Assembly (NCBI GenBank): GCA_903877945.1 | Contig: CAIRFY010000218.1 | Location: 1 to 6,007 of the forward strand | Length of the DNA: 6,007 nucleotides | From: an uncultured Oscillochloris sp. | Lineage (GTDB): Bacteria; Chloroflexota; Chloroflexia; Chloroflexales; Chloroflexaceae | Reading direction: 5' to 3' | Shown: positions 1 through 5,937 of the stretch, one piece after another | Layout: each line of letters starts with the position of its first letter | Position numbering within the stretch: position 1 is the first letter of the stretch | The notes under the pieces: model-generated | The model's input: only the letters and a program-made list of their open reading frames with translations | Told to the model about the DNA's origin: nothing | Database searches by the model: none | Translations under genes and position numbers: made by a program

Positions 1-774
1 CGCCCGACGGTTAATGCCGTTGCCCTTCAGGTAGACCACATGGGCTGCACCGCTGGCATCCAGGGCCAGGGCCACGCTCTGCATCCCCTGCCCGCCGCCA
101 TCCAGCGCGACATTGAGCGCGGTATCAATGGTTTCCACGCTGCCGCTCCAGGTGTCGGTGCTGGTCGAGAAGGTGGTGTAGCGCAGACTGCTCAGATCGC
201 CCCCGCTGGTTATGCGATTATTCCAGACAACATGGATCGTGTTGCCGCCATCGATGGCAACCGCCCACTGGCTGATCGCGCCGGGGGCGTGGCTGGCATC
301 GACGAGGCTAAACCCGCTCGGCACGCCAATGCTGTCCGCCCGATACATTCGCAGCGTCTGGGCCACATCGGTACACGGGTATTGCTCACAGTTGGAGACC
401 GCACTATAGAGCCGATTCCCGCTGGTACGCACAAGCTGCTTGGGCGAGACATCGGTGTAGCCCGGTCCGACGGCGATATTGTAGTTCTGGCCGGTTGGGC
501 TGGATGGCGTGCTCGTTGGTGTCACCGTCGCCGTCGCTGCCGACACGCTCGTCTTCGTCGCGGTCGCCGTCACTGTACTCGTCTCCGTCGTCGAGACTTT
601 GGGGATCGACTCACCTATCACAATCGGCGCGTATACCGTCGTTGTTACGGCGAGCAGCGCAGGGCTAACCGCCCCGGCCAACGCACGTAGGCCGTAGTAG
701 AGCGGCAGCGCCAGAGCGACTGCCAGCAACATGATGATAGTTATATGCCGGTGTGTCATCGCTGTCGTTTTCAT
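1..774 (-). CDS. Secreted or membrane-anchored protein with Thr/Pro-rich stalk and predicted beta-propeller (partial, C-terminus outside window)
   Basis: The frame is open for 258 codons from ATG 774 to the left edge with no stop. Seen: a basic N-terminus (MKTTAMTHRH), a hydrophobic segment at about residues 11-29 fitting a signal peptide or signal anchor, a VYAPIVIG stretch at 47-54, then a Thr/Ser/Pro-rich linker at about 55-95 ending TPTSTPSSPTG, as expected for an extracellular stalk. A folded domain follows from about 97, with a Cys pair (C129, C134) that could form a disulfide. Two blade-like motifs, IDGGNTIHVVW (174-184) and LDASGAAHVVY (238-248), lie about 64 residues apart. That repeat fits a sialidase/BNR-like beta-propeller; the fold is inferred. 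A surface glycan-binding or glycan-cleaving role is possible but not shown. The start is uncertain: GTG 804, GTG 825 and ATG 759 are in frame and none has a strong ribosome site. Confidence 0.85.
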   Translation of the reverse strand, partial: MKTTAMTHRHITIIMLLAVALALPLYYGLRALAGAVSPALLAVTTTVYAPIVIGESIPKVSTTETSTVTATATKTSVSAATATVTPTSTPSSPTGQNYNIAVGPGYTDVSPKQLVRTSGNRLYSAVSNCEQYPCTDVAQTLRMYRADSIGVPSGFSLVDASHAPGAISQWAVAIDGGNTIHVVWNNRITSGGDLSSLRYTTFSTSTDTWSGSVETIDTALNVALDGGGQGMQSVALALDASGAAHVVYLKGNGINRRA

Positions 775-840
775 CGCCGCCCGGCGGCTGAAGTCGCGGG
801 TCACGGCATGGGTGGCCTTCGTCACCAAGAACCGGGGACT

Positions 841-1269
841 TTATCCCCCCGGCTGCTTCACCGGAATACCTACCTCGTTTCGCCGTAGGTCGCTGTAGTC
901 GAGCCAGAGGGCTCTGCCGAGGAAAAAAGTGATCGTTGCGAAGATCAGCAGTTGCATGAGTGGGCCAACCACAACGTGGGCCGGACGGTTGAGCCAGAGC
1001 AGTTCAAGCCCAAGCACGGTGTCAAGGGAGTCGTTGATCATCGGCGCGATGTGCTTGGAATACTCGTAGGCTACGCCAAAGAGCAGCGCCCCGAAGAACC
1101 AGCAAACTCGCGCCTGTGTGGGTACGCGATAGAGCCGGACGCCCCACCAGATGCACAGCCCGATTGTCAGGAAGAGCGGCCAGTTGTGCAGAACCAGCAC
1201 GATCAGGTAGCCCAACAGGTAATGGGCCTGACCTAGGTTTTCGGCGCTCCAACGCTCAAACCAGCCCAT
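841..1269 (-). CDS. Small multi-helix membrane protein of unknown function
   Basis: This 142-residue protein has three or four hydrophobic segments: about 17-28 and 30-47 (a hairpin or one bent helix), 55-70, and 98-121. It ends in a short charged tail (DYSDLRRNEVG). Tryptophans sit at the membrane edges. I see no enzyme motif, cysteine pair or known family signature, so no function is assigned. I chose ATG 1269 because AGAGG lies 6 nt upstream (1276-1280). An in-frame GTG at 1308 would add 13 residues (MAADRQTYSKRHS), but it abuts the palindromic repeat and its apparent ribosome site (GAGGG) is part of that repeat. The gene follows the glycosyltransferase gene on the same strand, separated only by the repeat, and precedes the secreted-protein gene by 66 nt. 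A role in the surface-glycan locus is a guess from position. Confidence 0.8.
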   Translation of the reverse strand: MGWFERWSAENLGQAHYLLGYLIVLVLHNWPLFLTIGLCIWWGVRLYRVPTQARVCWFFGALLFGVAYEYSKHIAPMINDSLDTVLGLELLWLNRPAHVVVGPLMQLLIFATITFFLGRALWLDYSDLRRNEVGIPVKQPGG

Positions 1270-1275
1270 ACTGTG

Positions 1276-1280
1276 CCTCT
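1276..1280 (-). promoter_or_regulatory. Ribosome binding site deciding the start of the small membrane protein
   Basis: AGAGG lies 6 nt before ATG 1269. It supports this internal start over the upstream in-frame GTG 1308, whose own GAGGG belongs to the neighbouring palindromic repeat and could be accidental. Confidence 0.6.
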
Positions 1281-1312
1281 TTGAATAAGTTTGACGGTCT
1301 GCCGCCACTCAA

Positions 1313-1418
1313 CCCTCACCCCCGGCCCCTCTCCCTCACGGGGAGAGGGGAGATTCCTCAACAGGACGCCTCCGGCCCCCCCTCTCCCGCTCAGGGAGAG
1401 GGGGCTGGGGGGTGAGGG
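1313..1418. repeat. 106-bp intergenic palindromic repeat made of two nested hairpins
   Basis: The ends are inverted: CCCTCACCCCC at the left and GGGGGTGAGGG at the right. Inside are two perfect hairpins. CCCCTCTCCC (1326-1335) pairs with GGGAGAGGGG (1341-1350) around a 5-nt loop. CCCCCTCTCCC (1378-1388) pairs with GGGAGAGGGGG (1394-1404) around GCTCA. The two halves are also complementary, so one long cruciform could form instead; the 27 nt between them (1351-1377) is not symmetric. It begins 12 nt after the glycosyltransferase stop codon. It resembles dispersed REP/MITE-like elements present in many copies in some GC-rich genomes; that is from memory, and only one copy is visible here. No transposase gene or T-run is present, so it is not a classical terminator, though its RNA form could stabilise the upstream mRNA 3' end or weaken read-through. 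Confidence 0.85.
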
Positions 1419-1430
1419 CTGAAACACGCC

Positions 1431-2669
1431 TTATGCGTGCGTCACCTCTCCAACAGATCGCCCGTGCGTCTCGACGGCGGGCAGCCACTCCATATCAGCC
1501 TGGGTCTCCACCTCGCGTCGGCTCAGTTCGGCCAGCACGCGGGATAGCCCCCAGGCGCTGATCAGTTGCACGCCGGTGAGGACTAGCAGTGCGCTCACCA
1601 CCGGGGCGAACCAGGACGCCTCTAGGGCCGGGTTGGTCAGGTTGAACATGGCAGCCCCGATATAGGTGCCGATGCCGAGCATCACCGCGATTATGCCCAG
1701 CCACCAGTAGTGGCACTCGATCTTGCGCCCGTTGCCGCGTCGGCCAAACAGCCCCTGGCGGATCGGTCGCTTGTGGAAGAGGGCCACCAGGTAGCTGAAC
1801 GATGTCCCGGTGGTGTAGAGGGTGACACCGGCCACGGCCAGAACTAGGGCAGCGAACAATTGGGGGAAGGCCCATGTTGTACCGGCTCCGATCAGGTGGC
1901 CCAATAGCGGTGGGGAGGCCACCAGCAGCGCAGCGACCAGCAGGGCCAGTCCGACGCCGCCGAAGATGCGTACCGGGTTGTAGGTCAGCGCCGTCCAAAC
2001 AATGCTCTTGAAGAAGCGCAGTCCGTCGCGCACCACACTCAGCTTGCTGCGCCCGCTGCGCTCCTTGTAGGGGATGGGCAACTCGACGATGCGCAGACCC
2101 TCGTGCAGAGCGCGGGTACTCATCGCTGGCGTGAAATCAAGGGTATTGGGCAGCGGGTAGAGCGTAGGCAGAATCTCGCGGCGCAGCACACGCTGGCCAC
2201 TGGCGCTGTCGCTGATCTTTACCCCGGCTACCAGTGAGAGCAACCCGGCGAAGATCGTGTTACCAATACGGCGCACCAGGGGCATCTCGCTGCGCTCGCC
2301 GGTCATGCGGCTGCCAATGACTACGTCGGCACCATCGAGGGCGGCCCGGCACATTTGGGGGAAGTACTCCGGTGGATAGGTGCTGTCGGCGTCGAGGAAG
2401 CCCAGCAGTTCGCCCCGCGCCGCGCTGAACCCGGTCTTCAGGGCGCTGCCGTAGCCGCCGTTCTGCTGCGAGATCAGTCGCACCCGCGACCCAAAGCTTC
2501 TTACGATGTCAGGCGTGCGATCACCCGATCCGTCATCTACGACAATGCACTCCAGTTCGCTTACGCCCGCCCGAGTCAGCTCTGGCCGGATCGCCAACAC
2601 GCGCTTGACGATGGCGGCGATGCCGTCCTCTTCATTGTAGGCCGGGATCACGACAGAAAGGGTAGTCAT
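1431..2669 (-). CDS. Family 2 glycosyltransferase, DPM1-like, with C-terminal membrane domain
   Basis: The 412-residue protein starts with a GT-A catalytic domain: PAYNEE (9-14), the nucleotide-binding VDDGSGD (44-50), QNGGYGSALKTGF (69-81), the metal-binding DAD (93-95) followed by STYPP, SDSASGQRVLRRE (153-165), and ERSGRSKL (203-210). These fit the dolichol/polyprenyl-phosphate sugar synthase type of GT2, in which a nucleotide-sugar donates its sugar to a lipid phosphate at the cytoplasmic face. Four likely membrane helices follow, at about 234-253, 268-297, 323-342 and 354-376, then a roughly 36-residue hydrophilic tail. The N-terminal domain is complete and no key residue is missing. Donor and acceptor cannot be read from sequence; transfer onto a glycan intermediate is an alternative to polyprenyl phosphate. 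The start is firm, with GAGGAG 5 nt before the ATG. The gene lies 15 nt after the acyltransferase stop. Confidence 0.93.
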   Translation of the reverse strand: MTTLSVVIPAYNEEDGIAAIVKRVLAIRPELTRAGVSELECIVVDDGSGDRTPDIVRSFGSRVRLISQQNGGYGSALKTGFSAARGELLGFLDADSTYPPEYFPQMCRAALDGADVVIGSRMTGERSEMPLVRRIGNTIFAGLLSLVAGVKISDSASGQRVLRREILPTLYPLPNTLDFTPAMSTRALHEGLRIVELPIPYKERSGRSKLSVVRDGLRFFKSIVWTALTYNPVRIFGGVGLALLVAALLVASPPLLGHLIGAGTTWAFPQLFAALVLAVAGVTLYTTGTSFSYLVALFHKRPIRQGLFGRRGNGRKIECHYWWLGIIAVMLGIGTYIGAAMFNLTNPALEASWFAPVVSALLVLTGVQLISAWGLSRVLAELSRREVETQADMEWLPAVETHGRSVGEVTHA

Positions 2670-2674
2670 TGCGA

Positions 2675-2680
2675 CTCCTC
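2675..2680 (-). promoter_or_regulatory. Strong ribosome binding site of the glycosyltransferase gene, overlapping stacked stop codons
   Basis: GAGGAG lies 5 nt before ATG 2669, the best Shine-Dalgarno match in the window. The acyltransferase frame ends just upstream in three consecutive in-frame stops, TAA TAA TGA (2687-2679), and the last one overlaps this site. This gene can therefore initiate independently within the transcript, unlike the two genes before it, which start by overlap. Confidence 0.75.
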
Positions 2681-2684
2681 ATTA

Positions 2685-3428
2685 TTAGTACACGGGCGTG
2701 GCCGCGTAGCGGGTCAGATCCAGCGGTTCCTCGCGCAGGTCGCGCACGACGCGGGCAGGGTTGCCCACGGCCACCGCGTAGTCCGGCACATCGCTGTTCA
2801 CCATCGCACCGGCACCCACCACCGCGTTGCGGCCCACGCGCACGCTGTCGAGCAGGATGGCCCCACTGCCGATCCACGCCCCGTCAGCCACCTCGATACC
2901 CTGGGCTGTAATGCCCTGGTGGCTCACGGGTCGGCTTGTGTCGGCGAAGACGTGATTGACCGCCAACACCTGCACCAGCGTGCCAAAGTAGACATCGTCG
3001 CCGATGTGGATGCCGCCCTGACCACGCAGAATACACGCCTCGCCAATCAGCGAGCGGGCGCCGATGCTGATCCCCGCGTGCGGCAGGTTGCGGAAGTTGT
3101 AGACGTGCAGGATGGCGTTTTTCATCACCATGCTCTCCGTGCCAATGCGAATACCGCCTGGACACGCGTGCAGGTAGACCCCGTGATCCAGATACGCGCC
3201 CCTGCCGAGACTCACGTTCGAGGCGAAACGGATACGTACCCCGTCCTCAATCGCGGCTACGCCCTCCATGCGCAGGATGGCCCGGTAGAGGACGGCGCGC
3301 AGACCAATCCCCAGGATGCTTGGCACCCAGCCGACGATAGACTGAATGCTCTGTTCGGCCAGGTAGCGTGGCCATGAGACGGCCTGGCGTCCGAGGTAGA
3401 GCCGGATGCGATCACTCATGCTGCTCAC
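2685..3428 (-). CDS. Hexapeptide-repeat (left-handed beta-helix) acyltransferase
   Basis: The 247-residue protein has an N-terminal helical or amphipathic stretch (about 1-55, including SIVGWVPSILGIGLRAVLY) and then imperfect hexapeptide turns from about 60 to 210 (ISIGARSLIGEACI, IHIGDDVYFG, AWIGSGAILLDSVRVGRNAVVGAGAMV). The end, VPDYAVAVGNPARVVRDL (214-231), is the usual C-terminal signature of maltose/galactoside O-acetyltransferase relatives. H159 in AVNHVF is the probable catalytic base. Such enzymes normally move an acetyl group from acetyl-CoA to a sugar hydroxyl or amine. In this locus it probably O-acetylates the polymer or a precursor; the substrate is unknown. The start is GTG 3428, overlapping the upstream stop by 4 nt (GTGA). 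ATG 3419, three codons in, is an equally possible start. No strong ribosome site precedes either, so coupling to the upstream gene is likely. Confidence 0.92.
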   Translation of the reverse strand: MSSMSDRIRLYLGRQAVSWPRYLAEQSIQSIVGWVPSILGIGLRAVLYRAILRMEGVAAIEDGVRIRFASNVSLGRGAYLDHGVYLHACPGGIRIGTESMVMKNAILHVYNFRNLPHAGISIGARSLIGEACILRGQGGIHIGDDVYFGTLVQVLAVNHVFADTSRPVSHQGITAQGIEVADGAWIGSGAILLDSVRVGRNAVVGAGAMVNSDVPDYAVAVGNPARVVRDLREEPLDLTRYAATPVY

Positions 3429-5347
3429 TCGCCAACTGCACGTTCGAGCAGCGGAGGATCGGCCTGCACAGTTGCGCTGCGTCGTCGCCGCATGCCTTCC
3501 TGCCGCATTATCGGTCGTCGTCGGGCCGCGCCCGCGCCTGAGTCAGTGGGCACACCAGATGCCATGATTGGCGGCGGGGTGATGATCACTGTAGGCGGCG
3601 GCGGGGTGATAATCACCGATGACTCCTCCACACGCGGCTGATGCGCTGCCGTCTGCGGGACAGACTCCCTATGCCGCACGTCCTCCATCTGTGGCGACAG
3701 GCGCTTACGGGTGGGCAAGGTAATCGTCAGCCCTTCGGTGCCAACAGAGAACCCGATGGATGGGATGCGCCGTGACTTGCGTGCGGCACCCACGGACACA
3801 TCGCCGCTTACAGTGACGGCACCGAGCAGCTTGGCCTCACGGCTGCGCTGGATCCACTGCTTTGTCTTTTCTACCTCCGAGCGTGAGTCCGCACGGGGGC
3901 TGAGTACCAGCACGACGCCATCTACCAGTGGTGCCAGCAGGGCCGCGTCGGCCCCGGTGAGGGCTGATGGCCCGTCGAAGATTACGACATCGGCGCTGTT
4001 GCGCAGGGCGTCCACGAGCTTGGGCCAGCGCAGCGACGGCACCAGGATCGACATATCATCGCCATCGACCTGGTTTGGTAGCAGCATTACATTGGTCATC
4101 GAGGTAGCGCGCAGACGCATCCATAGTTCGGCAGGCACGTTGTACGCGGGCGGGGAGTTGCTCGACCAGCGCTCGATGGCAGATCTCTCCGTTGTGCTAC
4201 CGCTCTCATCCTGCTCGTGCAAGCGCAGGATCTTCCCAATATGCGACCGTGACAACTCAGCGTCTACGAGTAGCACTCGGTGTCCGGCTTGCCCATAGAC
4301 ATGCGCCAGATCAACCGCGTAGATACTGCGCGACTCGCTGGGGTGAGGGCTACTCACCAGCAGCAGGCGCAGCGGCTCATCACTGGCCTCCAGCGCGATC
4401 TGCGTATGGGTCTCGCGCACAGCGCGCTGGTAGGGCTGTCCCGACGGAATATCTGGCCGCCAGTTGGCATGGTTTATGCTGCCGAGGTGGGTGATCCCGA
4501 TCCGCTGCTGAAGGTCGCTGCCTGATCGCCAGCGGTTATCAATGCGGTCGAGGAGCAACACGGCTACGATGGCGATCAGCAGCCCGCCCATACCCGCACC
4601 GCCGATGATCAAGGATCGCTTCTGTGGCAGCGGCGCCGTAGGCAGGCTGGCCCGCTCGAAAAACGAGAGTGTATTGGCTGCGCTGTTGTTACGAAGCAGC
4701 AGCAGTTGGTTGTAACCATCTTGAGCCTTGCCACGCGCCTTCTCAAGCTGGTCGATCTGATCCTGGTTCTCACGCAGATCAATCGCCGCGTTGAGTTGCT
4801 TCTGGCGCGTGCGCAACTCCTCAAGCTTGCGGTCGGTATCCGCGATGGTCGCCTGGGTCTCTGTGATTTGGCGATCAACCTCGGCTTGCTGGGCGGCTAC
4901 TTTCTCTGGCGAGTTCGGGCTGTAGGCGATTAACCGCTCGCCAAGCGTGTTGGCGAGCGCCGTAGCGCGCTCCGGGCTGCTGTCGGTGATTGCTATCTCT
5001 AACAGATTCGCCTGCGGGTTGATCGACACCGAGAGCATGGTGTTGATCAGGTTTGCCGGAAAATCAAGCTTGAGTTGCCTGGCAACTGGGCCGAGGATAA
5101 CCTCACGGTGGAGGAGTACCTCGTAGAAGCGCGCCAGCGAGTTGCTCAGATCGACCGCGAAGGTGTTGGGCGAAGAGGACTCGAAGTTATTGCCCACCAT
5201 CAGCGTAGCCCGCGCCTGGTAGAAGTTCGGCTGGCTGCGTGAGAGAAACCACGCTGTACTGCTAGAGAGCGCTATCGCGACAACGACCAGGGGCGACCAG
5301 CGGAATAGCAGGCGCAGATAGGTTCGGATTTCCTGCCATGTCAACAT
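3425..5347 (-). CDS. Wzz/Wzc-like polysaccharide co-polymerase with degenerate tyrosine-kinase domain
   Basis: The 640 residues follow the Wzc layout: an N-terminal Wzz domain with membrane helix 1 (about 19-36), an extracytoplasmic part including a predicted coiled coil (about 145-215), the proline motif LPTAPLPQK (235-243) before helix 2 (about 245-266), then a cytoplasmic BY-kinase/MinD-like domain (about 325-515). Such proteins set polymer length and gate export by cycles of oligomerisation and autophosphorylation. The kinase motifs are decayed. The P-loop is PSESRSI (336-342) where PGEGKST is usual. Walker A' is VDAELSRS, keeping D362 but with E364 for Asp. Walker B VVIFDG keeps D458. 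No tyrosine occurs after residue 402, so the C-terminal tyrosine cluster is absent. The tail (about 525-640) holds VIITPPPPT/VIITPPPIM repeats and Arg clusters. ATG 5347 overlaps the upstream gene by 7 nt without a clear ribosome site, suggesting coupling. Length-control function is likely; kinase activity is doubtful. Confidence 0.92.
   Translation of the reverse strand: MLTWQEIRTYLRLLFRWSPLVVVAIALSSSTAWFLSRSQPNFYQARATLMVGNNFESSSPNTFAVDLSNSLARFYEVLLHREVILGPVARQLKLDFPANLINTMLSVSINPQANLLEIAITDSSPERATALANTLGERLIAYSPNSPEKVAAQQAEVDRQITETQATIADTDRKLEELRTRQKQLNAAIDLRENQDQIDQLEKARGKAQDGYNQLLLLRNNSAANTLSFFERASLPTAPLPQKRSLIIGGAGMGGLLIAIVAVLLLDRIDNRWRSGSDLQQRIGITHLGSINHANWRPDIPSGQPYQRAVRETHTQIALEASDEPLRLLLVSSPHPSESRSIYAVDLAHVYGQAGHRVLLVDAELSRSHIGKILRLHEQDESGSTTERSAIERWSSNSPPAYNVPAELWMRLRATSMTNVMLLPNQVDGDDMSILVPSLRWPKLVDALRNSADVVIFDGPSALTGADAALLAPLVDGVVLVLSPRADSRSEVEKTKQWIQRSREAKLLGAVTVSGDVSVGAARKSRRIPSIGFSVGTEGLTITLPTRKRLSPQMEDVRHRESVPQTAAHQPRVEESSVIITPPPPTVIITPPPIMASGVPTDSGAGAARRRPIMRQEGMRRRRSATVQADPPLLERAVGE
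3571..3616 (-). repeat. Short in-frame tandem repeat in the Wzc-like C-terminal tail
   Basis: Two 19-nt copies (3571-3589 and 3598-3616) differ at one base and start 27 nt apart, encoding two 9-residue units, VIITPPPPT and VIITPPPIM. The spacing is a whole number of codons, so copy number could change without a frameshift. The unit makes a Pro-rich linker in the cytoplasmic tail. Confidence 0.75.
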
Positions 5348-5907
5348 AGTGTTGGCGCTATCTCGCGCTGATCACAGAGCCAGCGTGATGCAGCGAGCAG
5401 ATCGGCGGCGACATAATCAGGTTGGGGTGCCCCATCAGCAAGCATGCGGTACTGCTCGACACCGCGCCCACTGCGTACCAGCACCGTCTGACTCCCAACG
5501 GCCCGCCCTGCAGCGATGTCGCTCAGGGCATCGCCGATCATGGTTGTGCGAGCGAAGTCGATCACGTGTTCGCGGGCGAGATCGAGCAGCATCCCCGGCT
5601 GTGGCTTGCGACAGCGACAGCCCTCGTCGGGACGGTGCGGACAGAGACGGACATCGTCGATACGTGCGCCGTGATTCTGGGCGATCTGCGCCAACCGCCG
5701 GTGGATGGCATCAACCGTCGTCCGCTCCACCAGCCCACGGTTGATACACGCCTGGTTGGTCACAATGAAGATGCGGAATCCGCACCGGGTGAGCAAGGCA
5801 AGAGCCTCCAGAGATCCCGGAATGAGGAGGAACTGCTCCCACGTAGCCACGTGATCGGTGCGGTTTTCGTTGATCACCCCGTCCCGATCCAGAAAGATGG
5901 CGCGCAT
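5341..5907 (-). CDS. gmhB: D-glycero-D-manno-heptose-1,7-bisphosphate 7-phosphatase (HAD superfamily)
   Basis: The 188-residue length matches GmhB (about 190). Seen: HAD motif I FLDRDGVIN with nucleophile D7 and acid D9; motif II TNQ (50-52); the zinc-binding loop C89-x-H91-x5-C97-x-C99; motif III lysine K101 in RKPQPGM; and motif IV MIGDALSD with D126 and D130. The Zn-loop HAD-IIIA group includes GmhB and the histidinol-phosphatase part of HisB; the glycan neighbours favour GmhB. The enzyme removes the 7-phosphate from heptose 1,7-bisphosphate on the cytosolic route to nucleotide-activated heptose, so the local polymer or an S-layer glycan may contain heptose. The other steps (gmhA, kinase, nucleotidyltransferase) are not in the window. 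The start has GAGGA 4 nt before ATG 5907. The stop overlaps the next gene by 7 nt. Confidence 0.9.
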   Translation of the reverse strand: MRAIFLDRDGVINENRTDHVATWEQFLLIPGSLEALALLTRCGFRIFIVTNQACINRGLVERTTVDAIHRRLAQIAQNHGARIDDVRLCPHRPDEGCRCRKPQPGMLLDLAREHVIDFARTTMIGDALSDIAAGRAVGSQTVLVRSGRGVEQYRMLADGAPQPDYVAADLLAASRWLCDQREIAPTLC

Positions 5908-5911
5908 GCAG

Positions 5912-5916
5912 TCCTC
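5912..5916 (-). promoter_or_regulatory. Ribosome binding site of gmhB
   Basis: GAGGA lies 4 nt before ATG 5907 and supports that start. I see no convincing -35/-10 promoter in the 100 bases upstream, so the operon promoter probably lies beyond the right edge. Confidence 0.55.
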
Positions 5917-5937
5917 GCTCCACGGCAGCCAGCAAGC

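Noticed and set aside
40..690. A 216-codon open frame on the plus strand
   Set aside because: It is antisense to the stalked secreted protein, whose signal anchor, Thr/Pro stalk and repeated blade motif are far more protein-like. The plus translation is Arg/Gly/Ala-rich with no motif.
832..852. Short inverted repeat CCGGGG / CCCCGG around the stop codon of the small membrane protein
   Set aside because: The stem is only 6 bp with a 9-nt loop and no T-run follows on the minus strand, so I do not call a terminator.
1313..1418. Palindromic repeat as CRISPR array or rho-independent terminator
   Set aside because: There are only two dissimilar hairpin halves, no regular spacers and no U-tract, so neither fits.
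2355..3377. A 340-codon open frame on the plus strand
   Set aside because: It lies antisense to the acyltransferase and the start of the glycosyltransferase, both with full family motifs. Its translation is a His/Arg/Asp/Val-rich shadow without domains, as GC-rich coding DNA often gives.
3711..4298. A 195-codon open frame on the plus strand
   Set aside because: It is Ser/Arg/Thr-rich and antisense to the Wzc-like kinase-type domain, with no recognisable family features.
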